Shown here: one piece after another, positions 1 to 8,297 of the stretch | Numbering within the stretch: the stretch's first letter is position 1 | Layout: the number at the start of each line of letters is the position of its first letter | Source: Flavobacterium sp. DG2-3 | GTDB taxonomy: Bacteria; Bacteroidota; Bacteroidia; Flavobacteriales; Flavobacteriaceae | Direction of reading: 5' to 3' | Assembly (NCBI RefSeq): GCF_030730925.1 | Contig: NZ_JAVAMB010000021.1 | Coordinates: forward strand, 1 to 64,000 | Length of the DNA: 64,000 nt | Program-made: the position numbers and the translations under genes | The notes under the pieces: model-generated | Told to the model about the DNA's origin: nothing | Databases searched by the model: none | What the model saw: the letters and a program-made list of their open reading frames with translations, nothing else

Positions 1-971
1 CTTGTGACTTTTACAACCGAACTTGCTCCATCTTCGTCGGTAAAAGTAATATCGCCTGAAGTTAGATTTTGAGTTTGAGAAGTCAGGGTTTCGTTGGCTT
101 TAATTATCGGAATAATTTCATTTACAACATTCGTAGTATTAAAAATAGTCGTAGCATTATTAATTACACTGCTTGGGACATCAATTAATGAAGTTGTTCC
201 TTTTTCGTTTGTATACGTATACGTTCCGTTTGCATTATCAACTAAAGTTGTAGTCGTTTCTAAATTTTTAATAGCCTGAGTTAAATCCAGCTGCGTAATA
301 TTTCCAGCTTCATCTTTATAATCGATATGAACATTATCGGGATTCATTGCAATTGTTGTCAGTACATCAGTATGATTTGAATCAATTGTAGTTTGAACTC
401 CTTTTTCATTGGTATACGTATAAGTTCCGTTTGAATTATCAATCAAAGTTGTAATAGATTCTACATTTCGAACCAAAGTTTGAAGATTAATAACCGTTCC
501 GTTTTTATGCTCGTCTACATAAGTTAGTGTATTTGCGGCAGCATCGTAAACCAAAGAAGTAAGCGTTTCATTAGCGGGAATATCTATCACAGTAATTGTT
601 CCATCTTCACTTTTATACGTATAAGTTCCATCGCCATTATCAACTAATGTCGTGACTACCTGATTAATAAAATTTTGATCTGTTATAATTCTGTGCCATT
701 TATTGTTATACCAATAATAATAACCAGGTGTAATACTGCTTGCCGTATTGGTATTATAAACCAAAAGACTTTCGATATTTCCGCTAGTAATTGTAGAAGT
801 ATCTGTATTGCTTTGCAGTGAAACTCTTGGAATCAGAATTCCTTTGTTTGATGCTACAATATCTAATTGAGCAGAATTATTAGGAGTGAAAGTTCCGACA
901 CCAACTTGCGAATAAACATCTGTAGTAGAAATTAATACTACCATCCAGAAAAGGAGTAATTTTATTTTCAT
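1..971 (-). CDS. Secreted repeat protein, 5' part only (3' end outside window)
   Basis: An open frame runs on the minus strand from an ATG at 969-971 to the window edge with no stop, giving about 323 residues. It opens with a signal peptide (KIKLLLFWMVVLISTTDVYS) followed by QVGVGTFTPNNSAQLDI, a motif usual at the mature N terminus of large flavobacterial surface proteins. A YYWYNNKWHR segment follows. Then come three repeats with the core TLVDNxxGTYTYTNEKG. Their TACGTAT words lie at 214, 415 and 616, an exact 201-bp (67-residue) period. No enzyme domain is visible. It is probably an exported, beta-rich surface or adhesin-like protein, but the C terminus that would show the anchoring or sorting signal is missing. 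Function is unknown. Confidence 0.8.
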   Translation of the reverse strand, partial: MKIKLLLFWMVVLISTTDVYSQVGVGTFTPNNSAQLDIVASNKGILIPRVSLQSNTDTSTITSGNIESLLVYNTNTASSITPGYYYWYNNKWHRIITDQNFINQVVTTLVDNGDGTYTYKSEDGTITVIDIPANETLTSLVYDAAANTLTYVDEHKNGTVINLQTLVRNVESITTLIDNSNGTYTYTNEKGVQTTIDSNHTDVLTTIAMNPDNVHIDYKDEAGNITQLDLTQAIKNLETTTTLVDNANGTYTYTNEKGTTSLIDVPSSVINNATTIFNTTNVVNEIIPIIKANETLTSQTQNLTSGDITFTDEDGASSVVKVT

Positions 972-1122
972 TCGATCCGATTTTAAGTTTCTAAAATGAT
1001 AAAAGCAGAAAATCCATTCTAAAACAGACTTGCATTTTAAACATCAAAAATGTTTAACAATCAATTATCAAAAGGGTACTCAAAAATACGAATCAACTAA
1101 TCTACAATGTGTTATAAAACAA

Positions 1123-1160
1123 AAAAACATGTTTCACTTTTTAAAATGCAACATGTTTTT
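1123..1160. terminator. Hairpin in the gap between two minus-strand genes
   Basis: AAAAACATGTT (1123-1133) pairs with AACATGTTTTT (1150-1160). The A/T-flanked stem would work as an intrinsic terminator in either direction. The rest of the 972-1241 gap shows no gene. Confidence 0.45.
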
Positions 1161-1185
1161 GTAAGAATTACAGCTTTATTTACAT

Positions 1186-1220
1186 AAAAACCGAAGCAAA
1201 AAAAGTTTACCTCGGTTTTT
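1186..1220 (-). terminator. Terminator after the SDR gene
   Basis: AAAAACCGA (1186-1194) pairs with TCGGTTTTT (1212-1220), about 20 bases past the stop of the minus-strand SDR gene. It has a T-tract on the minus strand. Confidence 0.5.
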
Positions 1221-1241
1221 ATTATTCTAAATTTATAATGT

Positions 1242-2045
1242 TTAAAGCTTATAATGATTCATCAGCATTTTCTCGTACATTTTATCTGGAAGCGCTCGTT
1301 TTAAGACAATCGAAAACTTTTGCATAAATGCTCCTACTTTATAATGCACATTTGGCTTTTTAGTCTGAATGATTTTGTAAACTGCTTCGGCCATTTCATT
1401 CGGATTACTTCCTGCATCAACATGATCGTTCATTGTTGCCAAAACATCTCCGTAAACTTTTTCATAAGCAGAATCTTTAATAACTGGCGCGTGGTAACGT
1501 CCCGCTGCAATATTGGTTGCAAAATCTCCAGGCGCAACATTCGTGATTTCAATTCCGAAAGATTTAACCTCCATTCTTAAAGCTTCCGTAATTAATTCTA
1601 AAGCTCCTTTTGAAGCGGAATAAACGCTTCTATACGGCAATCCCATATAACCTGCAATCGAAGTTATATTTATAATAAGTCCCGAATTCTGTTTACGCAT
1701 TTGCGGAAGCGCCGCTTTCATCACCTCAATTGGCCCGAAAAAATTAGTTTCAAAATTATTCCTGATTTCTTCGGTTGGAATTTCTTCCAAAGGTCCTGTA
1801 ATTCCAACTCCAGCATTGTTAATTACAATATCTAATCTTCCAGAAGTTTCAATAATTCTGCTAACGGCAGTTTTAATAGAATCAGAATTTCGAACATCTA
1901 AAGCAACTAATGGAAAAATAGAATTTAAAACTTTCTCAGGATTTCTGCTTGTTCCGTATACAACGAAACCTTTTTGGTGTAAAAATTCACCAATCGATTT
2001 TCCAATTCCAGATGATCCTCCGGTTATTAAAACGACTTTACTCAT
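1242..2045 (-). CDS. Short-chain dehydrogenase/reductase (SDR) family oxidoreductase
   Basis: This is a 267-residue classical SDR. The Rossmann glycine motif TGGSSGIG is at 8-15, NNAG at 76-79, the catalytic Ser near 129, and the YSASK catalytic pair is Tyr142/Lys146. It should be a soluble NAD(P)-dependent alcohol/ketone oxidoreductase. The C-terminal third is typical of the broad retinol-dehydrogenase-like/YqjQ group and does not reveal the substrate. It stands alone on the minus strand between two terminator hairpins, so context gives no pathway. The start is supported by the usual distance of the glycine motif from the N terminus. Family assignment is firm; substrate is unknown. Confidence 0.9.
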   Translation of the reverse strand: MSKVVLITGGSSGIGKSIGEFLHQKGFVVYGTSRNPEKVLNSIFPLVALDVRNSDSIKTAVSRIIETSGRLDIVINNAGVGITGPLEEIPTEEIRNNFETNFFGPIEVMKAALPQMRKQNSGLIINITSIAGYMGLPYRSVYSASKGALELITEALRMEVKSFGIEITNVAPGDFATNIAAGRYHAPVIKDSAYEKVYGDVLATMNDHVDAGSNPNEMAEAVYKIIQTKKPNVHYKVGAFMQKFSIVLKRALPDKMYEKMLMNHYKL

Positions 2046-2113
2046 TGTTAGTTAGCTATTAAGAGTTAAATATATTTTACTGGTTAAAAAGTGTACTTTT
2101 TATATACTTTTAA

Positions 2114-2153
2114 TTTAACCGCAATCCCGATAGCTATCGGGATTGCGGTTAAA
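2114..2153. repeat. 40-bp perfect palindrome with CCCGATAGCTATCGGG core
   Basis: Twenty bases from 2114 to 2133 are exactly reverse-complemented at 2134-2153. The central TCCCGATAGCTATCGGGA recurs at 60906-60923 inside another intergenic element. It has no loop, so in DNA it would form a cruciform. It sits beside the SDR promoter side and could also stop transcription through the A/T run that follows. It is a repeat unit, not part of a gene. Confidence 0.8.
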
Positions 2154-2182
2154 AAAAATCCCAGCAGGGTAAAAATAAAAAA

Positions 2183-2201
2183 ATCTTCCATAAAGGAAGA
2201 T
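2183..2201 (-). terminator. Intrinsic terminator downstream of the SRP RNA
   Basis: Read on the minus strand, GATCTTCC, a short loop and GGAAGAT are followed by seven Ts. The stem is 2183-2189 with 2195-2201. It lies about 30 bases past the 3' end of the SRP RNA and is the clearest stop for that transcript. Confidence 0.7.
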
Positions 2202-2232
2202 CACAAATTAAATAATTCTAAAAATAAAAAAT

Positions 2233-2325
2233 GGCAAGCGACCTACATCGCACCGCTCAACCACGTACCCTTGCTATGTTCCCATCCTGGGGGAGTCTGC
2301 AGGAGCTGGTCGTGTAGGACTTGCC
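2233..2325 (-). ncRNA. ffs: Signal recognition particle RNA, small bacterial type (4.5S-like)
   Basis: On the minus strand the 93-base segment folds as one long interrupted hairpin. The ends GGCAAG and CTTGCC pair, followed by CCTACA/TGTAGG. At the apex, CCCCC, AGGA and TGGG precede GGAACATAGCAAGGGTA. That last stretch matches the conserved apical loop and Ffh-binding internal loop of SRP RNA (compare GGAAGCAGCCAAGGCAGA in E. coli 4.5S RNA). The RNA would bind Ffh and guide membrane proteins to FtsY. A promoter sits immediately upstream and a T-rich stop downstream. The exact ends are inferred from the terminal helix. The only ORF across this stretch, on the plus strand, is discarded as spurious. 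Confidence 0.85.
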
Positions 2326-2329
2326 GGTG

Positions 2330-2359
2330 CAAATATACAACCTTTTTATATTTTTGCAA
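2330..2359 (-). promoter_or_regulatory. Bacteroidota sigma-A promoter of the SRP RNA
   Basis: The minus strand carries TTG (complement of 2357-2359), exactly 19 bases, then TATATTTG (complement of 2330-2337). This matches the Flavobacterium consensus TTG-N19-TAnnTTTG. The predicted RNA 5' end at 2325 is 5 bases past the -7 box. Confidence 0.85.
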
Positions 2360-2414
2360 GACCTTTGCGGCAATAAAAATATCGTCGTATATTGCCTTAT
2401 TCAAATTTTAAACT

Positions 2415-3467
2415 ATGAAAAAATATAACTTCCTAGCTGTCATTTTATTAGGAATCACATTAATTGGATGTGGAGAAAAAAATAAAGGTGAAAATTCTTT
2501 ATTTACTATCGATGATTCTGCTTTTCCAGCTCATCTTACGCAAAAAGAAGCGCTTAATATTGGAATTTTAAACCCAAAATCAAAAGAAATTGACAGCGTT
2601 GCCTACTTCGTAAACGACCAAAGAGTTGGAGGCACAAAGGGTGCTGAAAATTTTAGATTTGAATTAATAGATCAAAAATTGGGTTATCAGTACCTAAAAG
2701 CTAAAGTTTATTTTGGAGGAGATTCTTCTGATGCTACTGCTAGAATTGAGGTAGTTTCAGACATTGAGCCAAAATTATTAAAATATAAAATTGTAAATAC
2801 TTTTCCGCATGACAAAAAAGCATTTACAGAAGGTTTAGAATTTTATAAAGATACTTTATACGAAAGCACTGGACAAGAAGGAGCTTCCTTTATAAAAAAA
2901 TATGACTATAAAACTGGAAAAGTTTTCAAACAAATTGATCTTGACCAGCAATATTTTGGAGAAGGAATTACATTTATAAATGATAAATTATTCCAATTAA
3001 CTTATAAGAATAAAAAAGGTTTCATTTACAACGCTAAAACTTTAAAGCTTGAAAAAACCTTTGATTATGAAAAAGATATCGAAGGATGGGGAATGACAAA
3101 TGACGGAAAACATATTTATCAGACAGATGGAACTGAAAAAATTTGGAAAGTTAATCCAGCTACTCAAAAAATGATTGATTATATCAACGTTTATTCAGGT
3201 ACTTCAAAAATTAAAGCCGTTAATGAAATTGAATGGATTGACGGGAAAATCTATGCAAATGTATGGTTTAAAGATGCTATTGCTGTTGTAAATCCAAATT
3301 CGGGAGCTGTTGAAGGTATTTTAAACTTATCTGATTTAAGAAAAACAATGATAGATATTACAAAAGATGATGTTTTAAACGGTATTGCATATAATCCTAA
3401 AACTAAAACTATTTTTGTAACTGGTAAAAACTGGAGCAAAATGTTTGAAATTACCGTTTCAGAATAA
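2415..3467 (+). CDS. Glutaminyl-peptide cyclotransferase (bacterial glutamine cyclase), lipoprotein
   Basis: The 350-residue protein has a lipoprotein signal ending LIGC (Cys19), so it is exported and lipid-anchored. Residues about 120-350 match the Glu_cyclase_2 beta-propeller family. Visible marks are FPHDKKAFTEGLEF, LYESTGQEG and the repeated KxYDYKTGKV-type blades. Such enzymes turn N-terminal glutamine of exported peptides and proteins into pyroglutamate. The region between the lipid anchor and the propeller (about 25-115) looks like a separate beta-rich linker, as is common in Bacteroidota homologues. The gene is monocistronic and transcribed away from the SRP RNA. Family assignment is secure; the natural substrate is not known from sequence. 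Confidence 0.88.
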   Translation: MKKYNFLAVILLGITLIGCGEKNKGENSLFTIDDSAFPAHLTQKEALNIGILNPKSKEIDSVAYFVNDQRVGGTKGAENFRFELIDQKLGYQYLKAKVYFGGDSSDATARIEVVSDIEPKLLKYKIVNTFPHDKKAFTEGLEFYKDTLYESTGQEGASFIKKYDYKTGKVFKQIDLDQQYFGEGITFINDKLFQLTYKNKKGFIYNAKTLKLEKTFDYEKDIEGWGMTNDGKHIYQTDGTEKIWKVNPATQKMIDYINVYSGTSKIKAVNEIEWIDGKIYANVWFKDAIAVVNPNSGAVEGILNLSDLRKTMIDITKDDVLNGIAYNPKTKTIFVTGKNWSKMFEITVSE

Positions 3468-3485
3468 AAAAAACATACAAATTAA

Positions 3486-3545
3486 AACACGAATTTCACA
3501 GATTTCACGGATTAGTTAGTGATAATTTGTGAAATTTGTGTTTTA
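3486..3545. repeat. Short inverted repeat of the CACGAATTTCAC vocabulary
   Basis: CACGAATTTCACAGATTTCAC-like words at the left are answered by GTGAAATTTGTG at the right in the gap before hutI. The same words make larger hairpins at 59342-59414 and 59933-60089. Confidence 0.5.
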
Positions 3546-3560
3546 TAACAATTCCTACCA

Positions 3561-4799
3561 ATGATCACATTAATCACAAACATACAAGAGCTATTACAAG
3601 TTCGCGAAACTTCAATCGCTAAAGTTTCAGGTTCTGAAATGGCAATTCTTCCCACTATTAAAAATGCTTTTTTAATTATAAAAGACCATTTAATTGAGGA
3701 TTTCGGCTCAATGGACGACCTTCCAAAAATCAATGCTGACGAAACTATTGATGCTACAGGAAAAGTGGTTCTTCCGTCATGGTGCGATAGCCACACTCAT
3801 ATTGTTTATGCTGGAAATCGCGAACAAGAGTTCGTTGACCGCATCAACGGACTTTCTTACGAAGAAATCGCGAATCGTGGTGGCGGAATTTTGAATTCGG
3901 CTAAAAAGCTAAACGAAACCTCAGAAGAAGAAATTTACGAACAGTCAAAAATTCGTCTAGAAGAAGTAATGCACTTAGGAACTGGTGCCGTTGAAATTAA
4001 ATCTGGCTACGGATTAACCATTGAAGGCGAACTAAAAATGCTCCGCGTAATTAAAAAACTGGCAGAAAATTATCCAATTTCTATAAAAGCTACTTTTTTA
4101 GGCGCACATGCTTTTCCAACACATTATAAAGAAAACAAAGTAGGTTATATTGACGAAATCATTACTAAGATGATTCCTGAAATTGCCAAAAACAAACTGG
4201 CAGAATATGTAGATGTTTTCTGCGAAAGCGGTTATTTTTCTGTAGAAGAAACCGAAAAAATCATGAAGGCCGGAATCGACTTTGGTTTAAAACCAAAAAT
4301 CCACGTGAATCAATTTAATTCTATTGGCGGTATTCAGGCTGGAATTAAATTTAATGCACTTTCTGTAGATCATCTCGAAGTGATGAATCCAGAAGACATT
4401 CAGGCATTAAAAGACACAGAAACAATGCCTGTTGCTCTACCTTCTTGTTCTTATTTTTTAAGTATTCCGTATACGCCAGCGCGCGAAATGTTAAAAGCGG
4501 GTCTTCCTCTAGCATTGGCAACCGATTTTAACCCTGGTTCTACTCCATCTGGAAATATGAATTTTGTTGTAGCAACGGCTTGTATCAAAATGAAAATGAC
4601 GCCAGAAGAAGCAATTAACGCTGCCACCATAAACGGCGCTTATGCTATGGGACTTTCAGAAACTCACGGAAGCATTACAAAAGGCAAAAAAGCCAATTTA
4701 ATCCTGACAAAACCAATTTCTTCTTATTATCAGATTCCGTACGCTTTTGGTAGCAACCTTATCGAATCTGTTTTTGTAGAAGGCAAAATTTTAAAATAA
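3561..4799 (+). CDS. hutI: Imidazolonepropionase
   Basis: At 412 residues it has the usual length. It belongs to the amidohydrolase superfamily. The metal-binding HxH lies in SHTHIVYAGNREQE (His78, His80), followed by the HutI signature NRGGGILNSA. Further ligands are in the FLGAHAFP and KIHVNQFN segments, and the catalytic Asp is in ALATDFNPGS. The enzyme hydrolyses imidazolone-5-propionate to N-formimidoyl-L-glutamate, the third step of histidine breakdown, in the cytosol. The next hut gene, hutG, lies about 1 kb downstream beyond a convergent gene, so the two are neighbours but not one operon. Genes for histidase and urocanase are not in the window. The terminator at 4842-4869 ends the transcript. 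Confidence 0.95.
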   Translation: MITLITNIQELLQVRETSIAKVSGSEMAILPTIKNAFLIIKDHLIEDFGSMDDLPKINADETIDATGKVVLPSWCDSHTHIVYAGNREQEFVDRINGLSYEEIANRGGGILNSAKKLNETSEEEIYEQSKIRLEEVMHLGTGAVEIKSGYGLTIEGELKMLRVIKKLAENYPISIKATFLGAHAFPTHYKENKVGYIDEIITKMIPEIAKNKLAEYVDVFCESGYFSVEETEKIMKAGIDFGLKPKIHVNQFNSIGGIQAGIKFNALSVDHLEVMNPEDIQALKDTETMPVALPSCSYFLSIPYTPAREMLKAGLPLALATDFNPGSTPSGNMNFVVATACIKMKMTPEEAINAATINGAYAMGLSETHGSITKGKKANLILTKPISSYYQIPYAFGSNLIESVFVEGKILK

Positions 4800-4841
4800 C
4801 TTTTTGCTTTCAGTCAATTTTTAAATTATTATTCCATAAAA

Positions 4842-4869
4842 AAAGGTCTGCAAAAAACTGCAGACCTTT
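4842..4869. terminator. Bidirectional terminator between hutI and the coiled-coil gene
   Basis: AAAGGTCTGCA (4842-4852) and TGCAGACCTTT (4859-4869) form a perfect 11-bp stem with a 6-base loop. A/T runs flank both sides. It lies between two converging genes. Confidence 0.85.
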
Positions 4870-4899
4870 AATATCTTAAGTGGTATTTTTCCCTTCGGC

Positions 4900-5778
4900 T
4901 TATCTTAAACTGAAACTAGTTTTAGAAACTAATTCGTCATTATCAAATACATTGATAAAGTAAGTTCCTTTAGCAAAATCTTTTCCAGGAAGATCTTCAC
5001 TAACTTGAACAGTTTTGTTTTCATACTTTACAGTAGTTTTAAAGCTGTAAGTCAATGTGTTATCTCCAAAACTTTCTGTTTTCTTTTCGCCTAAAACATT
5101 GTTTTTAGCATCGATAACTTGAACATAATACGTTTTGTCACCAGATTTTGCAATTTGGTTTTCAGCAATTGTAAAACTAACTTTCAAAACATCAGCACGG
5201 CTTGCTTTATCAGTTTCGATTTGTTTACCAGAGCTTTTCAATTTGTAAGCTGAAGTTTTTGTGTTTAACACAGATAATTTAGAACCTTTTTCTACAGTTT
5301 TAGCTAATTCTTCGTTTTGACCAACTAATACTTCGTTATATTTCTTAGATTCTCCTAAAACTACAATAGTACTGTCTCTTTGAGTAGTTAAAACACCATT
5401 TTGTTTTTTCAACTCATCGTTTTCAGCAACTAAAGTTTTCATTTTACTTTGCATTGCCTGAACTTGAGATCTGTATTTAGAAACATCTCCTTTAGACTTG
5501 TTCAAATCATCCATCAAAGCTACTACTTTGTCTCTCTCTTGGATTAATTCGTCAGACATCGAAGTATTTTCAGCAATTGCAGCATCGTAAGTTGCTTTTA
5601 GCTCCTGTAAATCTTTCATTACAGATTCTTTTTCTGTTAATGTAGTGGTAAGTTCTGTCTTAACTACATCACTATCAGACGATAGTTTAAAAATATACAC
5701 TAAGCTACCAATAAGTAGGACTGCTAAAACTGCGATTACCGCCTTTAGACTTGAATTGTTGTTCTTTGGGTTTTCCAT
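4900..5778 (-). CDS. Membrane-anchored coiled-coil protein, function unknown
   Basis: The 292-residue protein has a short cytoplasmic head and one membrane helix at about 14-32 (AVIAVLAVLLIGSLVYIFKL). A long Lys/Glu/Gln-rich coiled coil covers about 40-165. A beta-rich C-terminal domain spans about 195-292 (VLKVSFTIAENQ, TYYVQVIDAKNN, GTYFINVFDND). The topology suggests a bitopic inner-membrane protein with the coil and beta domain in the periplasm. I recognise no named family. It is flanked by hutI and hutG on the opposite strand, which separates those two genes without sharing their pathway. Its own -7 box lies at 5802-5809. Confidence 0.8.
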   Translation of the reverse strand: MENPKNNNSSLKAVIAVLAVLLIGSLVYIFKLSSDSDVVKTELTTTLTEKESVMKDLQELKATYDAAIAENTSMSDELIQERDKVVALMDDLNKSKGDVSKYRSQVQAMQSKMKTLVAENDELKKQNGVLTTQRDSTIVVLGESKKYNEVLVGQNEELAKTVEKGSKLSVLNTKTSAYKLKSSGKQIETDKASRADVLKVSFTIAENQIAKSGDKTYYVQVIDAKNNVLGEKKTESFGDNTLTYSFKTTVKYENKTVQVSEDLPGKDFAKGTYFINVFDNDELVSKTSFSLR

Positions 5779-5801
5779 ATTTAAAAAATTTTCTTTAATA
5801 A

Positions 5802-5859
5802 CAAATTTAAGAATTAATATAAGGTAATAACGTAAGTTTCTACAATTATATTATTTTTG
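5802..5859. promoter_or_regulatory. Divergent -7 boxes for the coiled-coil gene and hutG
   Basis: TAAATTTG on the minus strand (complement of 5802-5809) precedes the coiled-coil gene. TATTTTTG on the plus strand (5852-5859) ends 17 bases before the hutG ATG. Both fit TAnnTTTG. I see no good -33 TTG for either, so these are partial matches. Confidence 0.5.
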
Positions 5860-5876
5860 GAAAATAAATTTTTTTC

Positions 5877-6914
5877 ATGGAAAAATTAATCCCTTTCACT
5901 ATAAATGATTTAGCAAAAATCACAAATCACAGAAGTGGTGAAATAAAGTTCGGAGAAAAAATGATTGTCATTCCTTCTGGAGTTGACAAGGTTGATTTTA
6001 TTAAAGAAAGCGAAGCAAAATATGTACTTTTAGGAATTCCTGAAGATATTGGCGTGCGTGCCAACTACGGAAGACCTGGAGCGGCTTCTGCATGGCAATC
6101 TGCTATAAAAAGCATTGCTAACATTCAGCACAATCGTTTTTCTAAAGGAAGCAATATTATTATTTTAGGCCATATTAATGTTGCTGATGAAATGCGTGAA
6201 GTAGAAAACTTAGACTTCAACGACATTGACGACAGATCAAAATTAAGCCAGCTGGTTGAAAAAATAGACAAAGAAGTATCTCATATTATTTTTACGATAA
6301 TTAAAGCTGGAAAAACACCTATTATTATTGGCGGAGGCCATAATAATGCTTACGGAAATATTAAAGGTGCCGCTCTTGCGAAAGGAAAACCTATAAATGC
6401 AATCAATTTTGATGCGCACTCGGACTTTAGAATTTTAGAAGGCCGTCATAGCGGAAACGGATTCTCTTATGCTTACGAAGAAGGTTTTTTAAGGAAATAT
6501 TTCATTTTCGGACTTCATGAAAATTACACTTCAAAAAGTGTTTTAGATATTATTAAAAAACTGGAAGACCGCGTTCGTTATAATACATACGATAGCGTTA
6601 ACATTAGAAAAGAAAAAGATTTTAATCGTGAAATGATTACCGCTTTGGATTTTGTGAAAAATGACGCTTTCGGAATAGAGATCGATCTGGATGCAATTCC
6701 GAACATTGCCAGCAGTGCCATGACCATAAGCGGATTTTCAGTTGAAGAACTGAGACAATTTGTTTCTTTCTTTGGCGAACATAAAAATGCGACTTACCTG
6801 CATATCTGCGAAGGAGCGCCAGATTTAGACAATTCTCCAAACAATAATTTAATTGGTAAATTAATTGGCTATTTGGTAACTGATTTCATTAAAGCCAACA
6901 TCGAAAAAGATTGA
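5877..6914 (+). CDS. hutG: Formimidoylglutamase-type arginase-family hydrolase
   Basis: This 345-residue member of the ureohydrolase (arginase/agmatinase/formiminoglutamase) family has its binuclear manganese ligands in place. They are GGGH with His155, NFDAHSD with Asp179, His181 and Asp183, and EIDLDA near 273. Formimidoylglutamase (HutG) splits N-formimidoyl-L-glutamate into glutamate and formamide, directly after the HutI step. The proximity of hutI makes this assignment more likely than arginase or agmatinase, but the family alone cannot settle it. It has its own promoter and a leader of about 10 bases. Substrate would be decided by the specificity loops, which I cannot compare here. Confidence 0.8.
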   Translation: MEKLIPFTINDLAKITNHRSGEIKFGEKMIVIPSGVDKVDFIKESEAKYVLLGIPEDIGVRANYGRPGAASAWQSAIKSIANIQHNRFSKGSNIIILGHINVADEMREVENLDFNDIDDRSKLSQLVEKIDKEVSHIIFTIIKAGKTPIIIGGGHNNAYGNIKGAALAKGKPINAINFDAHSDFRILEGRHSGNGFSYAYEEGFLRKYFIFGLHENYTSKSVLDIIKKLEDRVRYNTYDSVNIRKEKDFNREMITALDFVKNDAFGIEIDLDAIPNIASSAMTISGFSVEELRQFVSFFGEHKNATYLHICEGAPDLDNSPNNNLIGKLIGYLVTDFIKANIEKD

Positions 6915-6996
6915 TTTAAAAATTGATTCCAGATACGAAGAAGATTGGTTTTGCCAAATAAAAGCCAATTCAAACAAACGATTGACTGAATAAACT

Positions 6997-7004
6997 TATC
7001 TTTG
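6997..7004 (+). promoter_or_regulatory. -7 box for the DEAD-box helicase gene
   Basis: TATCTTTG fits TAnnTTTG and leaves a leader of about 40 bases before the ATG at 7050. No TTG lies at the ideal spacing upstream. Confidence 0.45.
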
Positions 7005-7049
7005 CACGGCATTTTAGAATTAAAACTAAAATAGTTAATCACCTAAGAT

Positions 7050-8297
7050 ATGTTATTCGAAGATCTATCACTTTCAAAAAGTATACAAAAAGCCGTATTT
7101 GAAGAAGGCTATTTAAATCCGACCCCAATTCAGGAAAAATCTATTCCAATTGTTTTGGCTGGCCGTGATTTAATTGGCTGTGCGCAGACCGGAACAGGAA
7201 AAACAGCGGCTTTTGCTATTCCAATTATACACCAATTACACCGCATTGTAGGTTCATCAAAAAAAACAAAACTGATTCGCGCGCTTGTGGTTACGCCTAC
7301 CCGCGAACTGGCAGTACAAATCGGACAAAGTTTTGATACTTATGCCAAATATACCAATTTAACACAGCTGACTATTTTTGGAGGAGTTTCTCAGAACCCG
7401 CAAGTAGACGCTTTAAAAAACGGAGTCGATATTTTAATTGCTACTCCTGGGCGTTTATTAGACCTTCACAAACAAGGTTTTCTTGATTTTAATCACTTGC
7501 ATACTTTAGTGCTTGATGAAGCCGATCAGATGCTGGATATGGGTTTTATAAACGATGTCAAAAAAATCGTAAAACTGACTCCTAAAAACAGACAGACTTT
7601 ACTTTTCTCTGCTACAATGCCAATTGCAATTCGCGAACTGGCAGAAATGTTTTTGCAAGATCCAGAAAAAGTAGAAGTTTCTCCCGTTTCTTCTACAGCA
7701 GAAAATGTAGAACAGCGTATTTATTTTGTAGATAAAACTGAAAAAAGAAACTTATTATATAGTTTGATTAAAGAAGAAAATTTATCAAACGTGCTTGTTT
7801 TCTCGAGAACAAAACATGGCGCTGACAATGTTGTAAAAGCGCTTCGCAAAAAAGATATTCCTGCAGAAGCCATTCATGGCGATAAGTCTCAAAACGCAAG
7901 ACAAAGAGTCTTAGACGCTTTCAAAAATAAAGAAGTTGGTGTTCTTGTAGCTACAGACATTGCTGCACGTGGAATTGACATTGAACAACTTCCGTATGTT
8001 ATCAATTTTGATTTGCCGAATATTCCTGAAACTTACGTTCACCGTATTGGCCGTACAGGTCGTGCGGGAAACGGCGGTATTGCTATTTCTTTCTGCGGAA
8101 AAGACGAACTTCCTTATTGGAAAGATATTCAGAAACTGATTAAAGTAGATGTAAAAACGATTGCCGATCATCCGTACCAATGGCATTCTGGAAGTCCAGA
8201 AGCAGGAGAAAAACCTAAAAACTCCAACAGAAGCGGTGGCGCTCACAAATCGAGAAAATCGGATAATTCTAAGAAAAACAAAAAACGCTGGTATTAA
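7050..8297 (+). CDS. DEAD-box ATP-dependent RNA helicase (RhlE-like)
   Basis: The 415-residue protein has all core helicase motifs in order. The Q motif is NPTPIQ (23-28), motif I AQTGTGKT (45-52), PTRELAVQ near 83, TPGRLLD near 132, DEAD (156-159), SAT near 188, ARGID near 310 and HRIGRTGR near 330. A basic Ser/Asn/Lys-rich tail of about 45 residues (KSRKSDNSKKNKKRW) follows and probably binds RNA. Proteins of this kind remodel rRNA or mRNA structure in ribosome assembly and cold adaptation. The RhlE/SrmB-type architecture fits best, but several paralogues are usual per genome, so no symbol is given. Its last four bases overlap the end of the convergent kinase gene. Confidence 0.93.
   Translation: MLFEDLSLSKSIQKAVFEEGYLNPTPIQEKSIPIVLAGRDLIGCAQTGTGKTAAFAIPIIHQLHRIVGSSKKTKLIRALVVTPTRELAVQIGQSFDTYAKYTNLTQLTIFGGVSQNPQVDALKNGVDILIATPGRLLDLHKQGFLDFNHLHTLVLDEADQMLDMGFINDVKKIVKLTPKNRQTLLFSATMPIAIRELAEMFLQDPEKVEVSPVSSTAENVEQRIYFVDKTEKRNLLYSLIKEENLSNVLVFSRTKHGADNVVKALRKKDIPAEAIHGDKSQNARQRVLDAFKNKEVGVLVATDIAARGIDIEQLPYVINFDLPNIPETYVHRIGRTGRAGNGGIAISFCGKDELPYWKDIQKLIKVDVKTIADHPYQWHSGSPEAGEKPKNSNRSGGAHKSRKSDNSKKNKKRWY

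Noticed and set aside
2091-2411. A 106-codon plus-strand open frame across the SRP RNA
   Set aside because: It covers a perfect palindrome, a terminator and the structured SRP RNA on the other strand, and its translation has no protein-like pattern.
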